A stretch of 64,000 bases of DNA from Bacteroidales bacterium (lineage in GTDB: Bacteria > Bacteroidota > Bacteroidia > Bacteroidales > UBA932), in assembly GCA_017447815.1 (NCBI GenBank), contig JAFSMS010000001.1, forward strand, positions 1 through 64,000, given 5' to 3'. Position numbers and translations under genes: made by a program. Each line of letters starts with the position of its first letter. Position 1 is the stretch's first letter. Shown piece by piece: positions 31,388-40,800 of the stretch. Under the pieces are notes generated by a model, which did not search any database, had not been told where the DNA came from, and worked only from the letters and a program-made list of their open reading frames with translations.

Positions 31388-33430
31388 TTAATTTGTGGCT
31401 GTTCCGCCGTAGCCGGGGTTCTGCTCAATCTTCACGTCCTTGTTGGACTGGATGATCTGGATCGGGATCGGGAGCACATAGTTGTGCGGCTTGACATTGG
31501 GACGGTGACGGGGGTTGCCGAGGGCATCGGTATATGCCTCGCGGCCGCGGTCTTCGTTCTCATAGCCTACGCCATATTTGCGGACACGCTCGTAGAACGT
31601 GTTGGAAGTGGTGGTGTTCTGGGTAGGATAGCAATCGGAGATGTAGGAGGCGTGCGGGTTGCAGCTCAGACGGCTCAGGGTCACCCAACGCTGCTCTTCA
31701 CCGAAGAGTTCGCGTACGCGTTCGTCCAGGATGTAGTCGATGTTCACCTGGTCTGCCGTGCAGGGCTTTGCACCGGCGCGGCTGCGGAGGACGTTGATGT
31801 CCTGGGCGGCACCGGCCTTGTTGCCCTGGGCCAGACGGGCCTCTGCACGGAGGAGGTAAGTCTCGGCGATGCGGATCATGTACCAGTCGGTGTCATAATA
31901 GGCATTGCCGGCATCGAAGATGTGACGGTCGTCGGAGAACTTCCAGAAACGAGGGGTAATGTTGATGGTGTCAGCGGCGCTCACACTGTACAGACCGGCG
32001 TCCACACGGGCCTTAACCTGTTTTTTCACCTCGGACCACTTCTTTCCGGAAGGGGTGTAGTAGTCACGCTGGATCATGATTTCGCTGCCGCGGAAGTCGT
32101 TCGGGTCGTCCCAGTAGGAACCCAGGATGTCGCCGGCGGGACGCACCACCCACTCGGAGGGCAGAAGGCCCAGGGAGGTGGCGGCACCGTTACCCTGTGC
32201 ACGGCAGGCCAGGGAGTCGATTCTGGTGGAGAGGTTGTAAGCGAGTTTGCGGCCCTGGGCTTCGGGGATGTCGGCGGCAGGAGTACCTGCACCGGCGGGC
32301 TCTACGCCTTCAGGGAAGCAGACGGCATCGGCCGTAAAGATGTAGTATTTGACACCATCACTGCCGGTACGGGTGCCGTTCTTGCCGCCCATGGGAACCC
32401 AAGGGGCGAAGGTGGACTCGAGCACGGGCTTATGCATACGCCACCAGGAGTCACCGGAACCGCCCAGGGGCCAGTTGTCCTGACCGACGGTGTAGTCGAT
32501 CTGGGCCACCCAGATGGCTTCGTGGTTGCCGGGATCGTTGGGGTTGGAGTCAGCGGCGAAGTCACCTACCTTGGTCTTTCCGGAAGAACGGAAGAGGTCC
32601 CAGTAGGCGCCCTGCGGGGCGGCGAGGGAGTTGCCGTAACGGTCCACGGCCTGGTCGGCGCGGTTGCCGAAGCGGGTGGTCATGAGCTGGTAGTTGCCGT
32701 CGGTCTTGTCGATGACGCGGGAGGCAGCCTGCTCGGCTTTCTGGAACTCACCCAGGCAGAGGTAAACCTCGGCAAGGTAGTGGGCGGCGGCAGCCTTGGT
32801 AACGGTACCCATCAGACGAGGGGTGGTGGGAAGGTTCTGCTCGGCATACTCAAAGTCGGCAGCCAGTTTTTGCCAGGCTTCCTCGCGGGTGTTCATGGTA
32901 TAGTCGTAACGGGCTTCCTGAGTCATGTGCTCGGAATACACCACCTGGCCGAACATGCCGGTAATGACACGGAAGGCCCAGGCGCGGAGGAACACGGCCT
33001 CTGCACGGAGGTTGTTCTTCACGGTTTCGCTGGTGTATTCGATTTCAGGGTGCTCGTCAATCATGTCCACCACAATGTTGGCACGGTTGGAAAGCTTGTA
33101 CATGTATTCACCGTAGTGACGGGCATATCCGCTGTCGTCGGTGAGGAGGCCCCAGTTGGAGAATTGGTTGTTACCGCTGGTAGGAGCAAAGGTATCCAGA
33201 CCCAGTCCGAAGAGCATCCAGTTGTGCTCGGATCCGCCACGCTGGTTGCCGAACACCATGTACTGGACCTCGGAATAGGCAGAGGCGAGGGCAATCTCGA
33301 TGGATTGCTGGCTCTTGAAGAAGCTGTTGGTGTCGTCCTCGTATGTGCGCTCTTCCAGGAAGAGGTTGTCGTTACAGGAAACGGCCAGGACAGCTGCGAG
33401 AAGAATAACAATATACTTTTTCATAATCAT
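31388..33430 (-). CDS. SusD/RagB-like glycan-binding lipoprotein (locus 1)
   Basis: A 680-residue lipoprotein (LAVSC, near residue 20), longer than the usual ~550. It has the SusD/RagB pattern of N-terminal helical repeats, including RAEAVFLRAWAFRVITGMFG and HYLAEVYLCLGEFQKAEQAA (TPR-like). The C-terminal signature includes YLLRAEARLAQGNKAGAAQDINVLRSRAG when read in short blocks. SusD proteins cap the SusC barrel and bind oligosaccharide at the cell surface. It follows susC by 11 bases and precedes a terminator, so the operon is susC-susD only. Confidence 0.93.
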   Translation of the reverse strand: MIMKKYIVILLAAVLAVSCNDNLFLEERTYEDDTNSFFKSQQSIEIALASAYSEVQYMVFGNQRGGSEHNWMLFGLGLDTFAPTSGNNQFSNWGLLTDDSGYARHYGEYMYKLSNRANIVVDMIDEHPEIEYTSETVKNNLRAEAVFLRAWAFRVITGMFGQVVYSEHMTQEARYDYTMNTREEAWQKLAADFEYAEQNLPTTPRLMGTVTKAAAAHYLAEVYLCLGEFQKAEQAASRVIDKTDGNYQLMTTRFGNRADQAVDRYGNSLAAPQGAYWDLFRSSGKTKVGDFAADSNPNDPGNHEAIWVAQIDYTVGQDNWPLGGSGDSWWRMHKPVLESTFAPWVPMGGKNGTRTGSDGVKYYIFTADAVCFPEGVEPAGAGTPAADIPEAQGRKLAYNLSTRIDSLACRAQGNGAATSLGLLPSEWVVRPAGDILGSYWDDPNDFRGSEIMIQRDYYTPSGKKWSEVKKQVKARVDAGLYSVSAADTINITPRFWKFSDDRHIFDAGNAYYDTDWYMIRIAETYLLRAEARLAQGNKAGAAQDINVLRSRAGAKPCTADQVNIDYILDERVRELFGEEQRWVTLSRLSCNPHASYISDCYPTQNTTTSNTFYERVRKYGVGYENEDRGREAYTDALGNPRHRPNVKPHNYVLPIPIQIIQSNKDVKIEQNPGYGGTATN

Positions 33431-33441
33431 CTCGTTTTTAA

Positions 33442-36400
33442 TTATTTCCTCTTGGGAGCAGAGAAGGTGAGATTGACACCGAAGGTGTACGTCTTGTAGG
33501 CGCCGTTGCTGCCGTAGCGGCTGGAGGAGGCGCCGGCGGCGATGGTACCACCGGTTTCAGGATCGATACCGGACCAGTTGGAGATGGTGAAGAGGTCGGT
33601 CGCGGCGAAGTAGCAGCGGATGTTGCTGATGCCGGTGTTCTTGAGAACCTTGGAAGGGATGGTGTAGGAGAACACCAGGTCCTTCAGTTTCAGGTAAGTA
33701 CGGCTGTTGTAGTACTGGTACTCCATGGAGTTGGTGTAGCCGTAGCGCGGGAAGACCGTGGAAGGATTCTCCTTGGTCCAGGGCTTTACGCGGGCGAGTT
33801 GGGCGCCGCCGCCCATGTTGGTTCCGAAAGCATACGGGTCCAGACCGAGGAAGTGGGTCTTGTCGCCCTGTGCCCAACGGAAGTTGAAGAACAGGCTGAA
33901 GTTCTTCCAGCGGAGGGTGTTGCCGAAGTTCAGGGTGAACAGCGGATCCGGGGAACCGATGTACTGGCGGTCGTCGGCGGTGATTTCACCATCGTTGTTG
34001 TAGTCTTCGAACTTGAGGTCGCCGGGCTTGGCACCGTCCTGGATCTTCTTCACTTCACCGGTCTCGGGATTGGTCCAGGTGTAGGCGTTGATCTCGTTCT
34101 CGTCCTTGAACATGCCCAGGAGTTTGAGGTCGAAGGCGGCGCCCAGCGGGCGGCCCACCAGGAGGGCATAGTAGGATTCACGGCCGTAGGACTGGGCGTT
34201 GGCCACGTCGTCACCTTCCTTGCCGTTATAGTCCGGGCCGAAGAGGGAGACGAGTTTGTTCTCGTTGGTGTCGAACACGAAGTTGGTTTCCCAACGGAAG
34301 GTGTCGTCACCGTTGCCGTTGAAGTTGACGGTGTTGAGGGTGATTTCAACACCCTTGTTGGTAATCAGACCCACGTTGTCGTTCACGTCGTTGAAACCGG
34401 AGAGGTACGGGGCGGAACGGGCGACCAGCATGTTGGTGGTGCGGCCGGTGTAGAGGTCGATGCTACCGTTGATGCGGTTCTGCAGGAAGGAGAAGTCGAT
34501 ACCCAGGTTCAACTTTTCAACGGTGGCCCAGGTGAGGGCGCGGTTGGGCAGGTTCGTGAGGGTCATACCCAGGGTGCTCACGTCGCCCAGCCAGGTCATG
34601 GTGATGGCACCGTTGTTGGACGTGGCCTTGCTGATGGTGGCCTGGGTGGCACCTGCGCTGATGTTGCGGGAACCGTTCTGGCCCCAGGACAGACGCAGTT
34701 TCAGGAAGTCGAAGAAGTTGAGGTTCTTGATGAACTGTTCGTTGCTCAGTACCCAGGCGGCGCTGGCGCCGTAGAAGTTACCCCACTTGTGGCCGGGAGC
34801 GAAGGCGGAGAAACCGTCACGGCGGAAGTTGCCGGTGATGTAGTACCTGTTGGCGAAGTTGTAGTTGACGCGGGCCAGATAACCGACGGCCTGCGTTTCC
34901 ACGCGGTTGCGGTAGGTTTCCGTGACGGAGTTGGCGGCCTCTATATTATATACGCCCAGGGTGGTGGGAGTCGGGAAGCCGGTGAAGTTGGTTCCCAGGG
35001 AGTTGCTGTTGGTGGCTTCACGGGTGTAACCCAGGGTGGCATCTACGTGGTGACGGCCGAAGTCGCGGTTCCAAGTGAGGATCTGGTCGATGTTCCAGGC
35101 CACGTAGTTGGAGGAGGAGATGGTACCGGTTACATTGCCGATGAACTGCATCGGGTTCTGCATCTGGGTGATGTCTTCCGTGCTGACCGACATCTCAGGC
35201 TTGTTGTAAACGTCGCTGTAGCCGGCGTTGCGCTGAGCCTGCAGGGTGATCTTGTAACTCAGGCCCGGGATGAAGGGGAAGTCAATCTGGGCGTAGGCGA
35301 CGCCGTTCAGGTTGATGCTCTTGCTCTGACGGTCCGTGTAGGCGTAGGAGTCGTTCTTACCGGAGCCGATGAAAGGGCTGGCGGTGTTGTTGTCCGGTAC
35401 GCTGTTGTACCAGTTCTCGAAGCCTTCCTGGCGGGCATACACATAGGACAGCGGGGTGTACCACATGGCATAGCGGATGTTGGCGCTCTGGCCCCAGCTG
35501 TTGGAAGCCAGGATATTGGCCTTGGCGCCGAGGGAGAGCCAGTCGGTGACCTTGAAATCCAACTTCAGCATGGCGCCGAGTTTTTCGTAGTCATCACCCT
35601 TGCGGATGCCCTGCTGGCGGGTGTAGTCCGTAGAAGCGTAGTAATTCACACGCTCGGAACCGCCGCTGACGGAGAGGTCATACTTCTGGCCGACACCCTT
35701 GCGGGAAATCTCGTCCAGCCAGTTCACCCACTTGCCGTCGTTCCAGGCTTCCAGTTCGCGGGGAGACAACATGCCGGTGTAGTTGGCGGCAGCGTCCAGG
35801 CTGGAGAACTCAGACCAGTTTTTGTCTTTGTAGTCTGCAAGTTCGGCACCCTTCTTACTGTAGAAACGATTCTTCAGGAAGGTCTCTTTGTCATTGACCA
35901 TCTTGGGCATACGGCTCCAGTCGGAGATGCTCACCTGGCCGTTGAAGTTCACGACCGGGGTGCTGCCGGTACCGCGCTTGGTGGTGATGATGATAACACC
36001 GTTAGCGGCACGGGAACCGTAGATGGCGGCGGCGGAGGCGTCCTTCAGGACGTCGATGCTCTCGATATCGGCCGTGTTGATGGAGTTGATGGAGCCGTAG
36101 GAAAGCACACCGTCGATGACCAGCAGCGGCTGGTTGACGCTCTGGGCCGAAGCAGACATGGAACCGCCGGTAGGGATGGAGTTCTTACCGCGGATGGTCA
36201 TGGTCTGGGTGTTGTCGCCGGCGGCGCTGGTGGTAGGAGCATAACTCAGACCGGCCACCTTGGAGGACAGGGCAGACAGGGCGTTAGGGTTGGGGAGGGA
36301 GGCGACGTTGGAGTCGTTGCCATAGTTGACGCTGGCGATGGCGCCGGAAACGTCACGCTTGCGGGCGGTACCGTAACCGACGACAACCACATCGTCCAGG

Positions 36401-36693
36401 AAGAGGGTGTCCTCCTCCAGAACAACGTTAATCGTCTTCTGACCACGGACTGCGACTTCCACAGTCTTGTAGCCGATGGAGGAGATGACCAGGACGGCAT
36501 TGTCTGCTGCACGGAGGCTGAACAGACCGTCCAAGTCAGTTGCTACGCCGATGGAAGAGTCCTTGATCTGGACTCCGGCACCGACCACTGGTTCGCCTTT
36601 GGCGTCGACGACCTTACCGGTCACCGTCGTCTGCGCGAACACCTGCACGCCAATGAGACATGCAAGCGCTACCAAAATGAATCGTTTTAACAT
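33442..36693 (-). CDS. SusC/RagA-like TonB-dependent transporter (locus 1)
   Basis: The start is set at the ATG at 36693 because it opens a proper signal peptide; an in-frame extension to 36780 would cross the promoter. The 1083-residue protein has a signal peptide ending FAQ, a carboxypeptidase-regulatory-like beta domain (about 24-100), the TonB-box/plug region with VVVVGYGTARKRDVSGA (about 115-135), and a beta-barrel to the C-terminus. It imports oligosaccharides with SusD. Its first codons carry the left arm of a 32-bp inverted repeat shared with the divergent SusC at 37872, with the Mpi invertase between them. Confidence 0.93.
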   Translation of the reverse strand: MLKRFILVALACLIGVQVFAQTTVTGKVVDAKGEPVVGAGVQIKDSSIGVATDLDGLFSLRAADNAVLVISSIGYKTVEVAVRGQKTINVVLEEDTLFLDDVVVVGYGTARKRDVSGAIASVNYGNDSNVASLPNPNALSALSSKVAGLSYAPTTSAAGDNTQTMTIRGKNSIPTGGSMSASAQSVNQPLLVIDGVLSYGSINSINTADIESIDVLKDASAAAIYGSRAANGVIIITTKRGTGSTPVVNFNGQVSISDWSRMPKMVNDKETFLKNRFYSKKGAELADYKDKNWSEFSSLDAAANYTGMLSPRELEAWNDGKWVNWLDEISRKGVGQKYDLSVSGGSERVNYYASTDYTRQQGIRKGDDYEKLGAMLKLDFKVTDWLSLGAKANILASNSWGQSANIRYAMWYTPLSYVYARQEGFENWYNSVPDNNTASPFIGSGKNDSYAYTDRQSKSINLNGVAYAQIDFPFIPGLSYKITLQAQRNAGYSDVYNKPEMSVSTEDITQMQNPMQFIGNVTGTISSSNYVAWNIDQILTWNRDFGRHHVDATLGYTREATNSNSLGTNFTGFPTPTTLGVYNIEAANSVTETYRNRVETQAVGYLARVNYNFANRYYITGNFRRDGFSAFAPGHKWGNFYGASAAWVLSNEQFIKNLNFFDFLKLRLSWGQNGSRNISAGATQATISKATSNNGAITMTWLGDVSTLGMTLTNLPNRALTWATVEKLNLGIDFSFLQNRINGSIDLYTGRTTNMLVARSAPYLSGFNDVNDNVGLITNKGVEITLNTVNFNGNGDDTFRWETNFVFDTNENKLVSLFGPDYNGKEGDDVANAQSYGRESYYALLVGRPLGAAFDLKLLGMFKDENEINAYTWTNPETGEVKKIQDGAKPGDLKFEDYNNDGEITADDRQYIGSPDPLFTLNFGNTLRWKNFSLFFNFRWAQGDKTHFLGLDPYAFGTNMGGGAQLARVKPWTKENPSTVFPRYGYTNSMEYQYYNSRTYLKLKDLVFSYTIPSKVLKNTGISNIRCYFAATDLFTISNWSGIDPETGGTIAAGASSSRYGSNGAYKTYTFGVNLTFSAPKRK
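36656..36687 (-). repeat. Left arm of the 32-bp inverted repeat flanking the invertase
   Basis: A perfect 32-base inverted copy of 37878-37909, lying at codons 3-13 of the locus-1 susC. The core reads TTTTGGTAGCGCTTGCATG on the minus strand. Identity falls off quickly on the 3' side, where codons for the same amino acids differ, which points to a recombination site rather than simple protein conservation. Confidence 0.85.
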
Positions 36694-37094
36694 AAAGTTG
36701 TAGTTATAAAAAAGGTTAGTTGGAATAATAGTCGGTTTATTTACACACCCAAAGATAATGATTTTTTTAATTATTCCCACTCATTTTCAATTTTTTTATA
36801 AAAATAATCTTCGCTAATTCGGTTTCAATGATTGATAACTGTTTTATTCATAATCATTTATTAATCTAATCTGCAAAGTGATTAATTCTGCAAAAACTAT
36901 CTTTTTTGTTCGGTTCACGGATTGAATATCGTAAATACGAACACGGGAGTCCCCGTTTTCATTCTTTTAGTATGCACAGTCTTCATGTCAACATCCAAGA
37001 GTTTTTATTCTAAATCTTGATGTTGTTCCTTTCATAAGACGAATAGGATAACTATTAAGGCGACCAACAATCTCTAAACATTAAAATAATAACT
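36694..37094. other. Intergenic switch region upstream of locus-1 susC and the invertase
   Basis: A 401-bp AT-rich stretch without a gene. It holds a minus-strand -7 element for locus-1 susC, a 6-bp inverted repeat TGTTCG (36907-36912) / CGAACA (36938-36943) with a 25-base gap, and a small hairpin ACGGG / CCCGT at 36943-36956. The last two could be binding sites for the invertase or a regulator, but this is only suggestive. A near-match TATCTTTT at about 36899 may serve the invertase gene. Confidence 0.5.
36750..36757 (-). promoter_or_regulatory. -7 element reading out toward locus-1 susC
   Basis: TATCTTTG on the minus strand, a perfect TAnnTTTG match, giving a leader of about 50 bases to the susC ATG at 36693. 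The -33 position lacks a clean TTTG. The element lies inside the segment that would invert. Confidence 0.5.
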
Positions 37095-37706
37095 ATGGTT
37101 TACGGTTACATCAGAGTCAGTAGTGACAAACAGACTGTCGAAAATCAGCGGTTTGAAATCAACAATTTCTGTTCTCGCAATGCCCTGGACATCGACGGAT
37201 GGATTGAAGAAACAATCAGCGGAACAAAAAGTTACGACAAGCGGGAACTCGGGAAACTACTCAAACGGATCAAAAAGGATGATCTCATCATCTGCGCAGA
37301 ACTGTCGCGTCTTGGGAGGAATCTGTTCATGATCATGGAAATACTCAATATTTGCATGACAAAGGAATGTCGTGTTTGGACAATCAAGGATAACTATCGC
37401 CTCGGTGAAGACATTCAAAGCAAAGTCCTCGCCTTTGCATTTGGCTTGTCTGCAGAAATTGAGAGAAATCTAATCAGTCAACGCACCAAAGAGGCTCTTG
37501 CAAGAAAGAAAGCGGAAGGCGTAATTCTCGGACGGCCGCGAGGGCATAAGAATTCTCCAGATAAATACAAATTATCCGGTAAAGAAACGCTTATCCGGGA
37601 ATTATTGAAAGAGGGTATCTCGAAATGCCGGATTGCCAAAATCTGCAAAGTGGATCGTAACACGCTTTCCCGATACTTGAAGGAGAATATGTGCGAGAAG
37701 CGCTGA
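37095..37706 (+). CDS. Mpi-family serine DNA invertase
   Basis: A 203-residue serine recombinase. The catalytic block GYIRVSSDKQ places the nucleophile Ser9 after Arg7. Further resolvase/invertase blocks are DLIICAELSRLGRN (the Arg-bearing active-site helix), a long E helix (FGLSAEIERNLISQRTKEAL), and a C-terminal HTH (ISKCRIAKICKVDRNTLSRYL). It resembles the master invertase Mpi of Bacteroides fragilis, which flips many promoters genome-wide. Here it lies inside a ~1.19-kb segment bounded by a 32-bp inverted repeat and flanked by two divergent susC genes, so local inversion is the natural hypothesis. Codon use looks more AT-rich than the flanking enzymes. Confidence 0.92.
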   Translation: MVYGYIRVSSDKQTVENQRFEINNFCSRNALDIDGWIEETISGTKSYDKRELGKLLKRIKKDDLIICAELSRLGRNLFMIMEILNICMTKECRVWTIKDNYRLGEDIQSKVLAFAFGLSAEIERNLISQRTKEALARKKAEGVILGRPRGHKNSPDKYKLSGKETLIRELLKEGISKCRIAKICKVDRNTLSRYLKENMCEKR

Positions 37707-37871
37707 ACAAAAATACAGGTTTATTTTCAACTAGAATTCAGGAAAGCCTGCCTTTGACTTCGTTTAAGCATAAAAAAGGTGCAATTCGACCATTCCAGCC
37801 TATCTCACTTGATGTTCCGGCCGAAAAAAAATGGACTTTTTTTTTACTAACCCAACAATAACTCAATCTTT

Positions 37872-40800
37872 ATGTTTAAACGATTCATTTTGGTAGCGCT
37901 TGCATGTCTTATCGGCGTGCAGGTTTTCGCCCAGAATTCCGTCACCGGCAAGGTGGTGGATACAAAGGGTGACCCCGTGGTCGGTGCGGGCGTCCAGGTC
38001 AAAGGCACCTCGCTCGGCGTTGTAACAGACCTGGATGGCTCGTTCTCCATCAGAGTTGGAGAAGATGAGACCCTGGTCATATCTTCCATCGGTTACAAGA
38101 CAGAAGAAATCGCTGTCGGTAAGCGCTCGAATTTCAACATCATCCTCGAAGAAGATACTCTCTTCCTCGATGAAGTCGTGGTGGTTGGTTACGGTACCGC
38201 ACGCAAACGGGATCTCACTGGCTCCATGACTGCGATTAAGGGTGAGAACATCGCTGCCCAGAATGTTTCCACCGTTTCCCGCGCACTGGAAGGTGCGGCT
38301 CCTGGTATTCAGGTGTCCTCTGTCGACGGCCAACCCGGCCTTGATATGGCCATCCGTGTCCGTGGTGTCGCATCCACTGAAGACGCTTCTGCAACTGCCC
38401 TCGTCGTCATTGATGGTGTTCCTGCTCAAACGAGTAACCCTCTCTCTACCATCAATCCGTCTGACATCGCCAGTATTTCTGTGCTTAAGGATGCCGCATC
38501 CACTGCCCTTTACGGTTCCCGTGGTGCCAACGGTGTTATCCTTGTGACAACCAAAAGGGGGGAAGGCGGAAAGGTACAGGTTTCTTTTGATGCCCGTGTA
38601 GGTTGGAATAGCGTTGGCCAGTTCGCCATGTCCAATATGACCAAAGCTTCCGATATCTACGAGTTTGCGTGGCGTTCCATCTACAACTCCTATCGCTACG
38701 GTGTGGACGGAAGCGGTAACCCCAAGGTGGGTGAAGACGGAATTCCCTACACGAATTTCTCCAATCCGCTTCATTCTCACGAAGAGGCTGCACTATTCGC
38801 TTCGCAGCATCTCTTTAACTATGTGAACAGCGAGACCAACTTCTCCCGCAACACCCTTCGCAACGCCTTAGTCTATGATATCCCCGGTGCAAGTTTTGAG
38901 TTCACGGGGTCCGGTGTCAACAGGTCTGCCACCCTCGTAGGAGCCTATCTCGTGAACCCAGATGGAAAGATGAATCCTGATGCCAAGTATTTTCTCCAGA
39001 GGGAGAACGAGTACAATAGTCTCTTCTCCAGTGCATTCCGTTCAGAGTACAATGTCTCCCTGAGGGGTGGAAACGAGAAGTTCAACTACTTCGTTTCCCT
39101 TGGTTACAACAATGATCCTTCATATATCCCCACGTCTTCTTTCAGACGCTATTCCGGACGTGCTTCCATCAATGCTCATCCGTTGAGATGGCTCAAGATA
39201 GGCACAAATATCGGCTATACCCGCACCAAGACCAATGAGATGGCCACCCGTTACGGCCGTAATCCTGGTAGTGCGGGCGGCAACGTCTTCCGTTATGTCA
39301 ACGGTACTTCAAGCCTTATCCCGATCTATATGCTTGACGAGAACCACAACTATGTCTATGATGCTAACGGCAACAAACTCGAAAACGTCACCAATAGCAC
39401 AGAGACTTGGTCTCCGCTCGGCCCCACCGTGGGTAATGCATTCGGCAAGGGTGTTATGAACGAGTTCGCACACAACAAGAACGAGACTCTTCGCAGCATC
39501 TGGACGACGCGTTCTTATGCGCAAGTACTTTTCACCAAGGACCTCAACTTCCTTATCAACTTCAATTATGACTCCGATGAGACTGATTACACCAGATATC
39601 GTGCAGCCGGTACCTACAACGGCGGCACCAACGGCGGACTGAACAAGACCCTCACCAATCGCTTCATCCTCAATACCCAGCAACTTATCAATTACTCCCA
39701 TGACTTTGGCGATCACCATGTGGACGCTATGGCCGGTCATGAGTGGAACAGCGATACCTACAATTCTCTGCTATATGTCTCCGGATACGAGCTCATTCCT
39801 GACTGGATATCTTCAGGCAACTTTATCTCCCGCTACAACAATGGTGGAACGACCCTCAGTGGCTCTCCTGGCTGGACTCAGTATGTCTTGCGGATGGAAT
39901 CCTACATCGGCCGCCTGAACTATAACTACTTCGAGAAGTATTATCTCAGCGGATCGATTCGCGCGGACGGTTCCTCCAAGTTCGTGAACGACAAATGGGG
40001 TGTCTTCGGTTCCGTCGGCGCTGGTTGGGTGATTTCCAAAGAGCCCTTTATGGCATCCTCACGCGGCTGGCTGGACTTTTTAAAACTACGATCCAGTTGG
40101 GGTATTCTCGGTAACCAGAACGGGATTGGCACCTATGGCAATCACACTTGGAGTTATACTGCCCAGTCCTACGCCGAAACCACAAATGGTACCGGTGTGC
40201 CTAACGGATATAAGCTTACCAGCGGTTCCCTCGTCAACGAACAGCTCTCTTGGGAGAAGACTCGCGAGTTCGACCTTGGACTTGATTTCGCCTTCTTTGG
40301 CCATCGCCTCTCCGGTGCCATTGATTTCTACGATCACAAGACCCTCAACGGTTTCTACAATGCCAACTATTCAGTCCTTGCTGGTTCAGGCAGTCCGACC
40401 CTCAAACAGAATGCAGCGGTGCTCCGCAACCGCGGCGTCGAACTTGAGCTCAGCGTGGACGTGGTCCGCACCAAGGATTTCACATTCAATATCACAACCA
40501 ACGGCACCCACTATCGCACCGTCTTGCTCGATGTGCCTGACGAGAATATCCCCGACAACACCGGGCTTGACATCCCTATGGGCTGCTGGCAGGCCGGAGT
40601 CGCCGGGTTCTCCGCTTCGGGAACTGGCGGAGTGTCCATCGGCTATTTACGCGGTGAAGGCCGTGACTGGTATAACATATACCTTTACAAATATGCTGGC
40701 GTGGACAAGGAGTCCGGACTTCCTCTCTATTGGCACCGCGTCACCGCGAATGACGTTACTCCCGACAATGCAGGCAAGTTTGATCACAACGGACGTTACG

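Noticed and set aside
36694..36780. Upstream extension of locus-1 SusC
   Set aside because: It would run through the -7 promoter element and push the signal peptide inside the protein.
37707..37871. Strong promoter for locus-2 susC
   Set aside because: No TAnnTTTG match was found; the best candidate, TGCCTTTG, lacks the conserved TA and a -33 TTTG.
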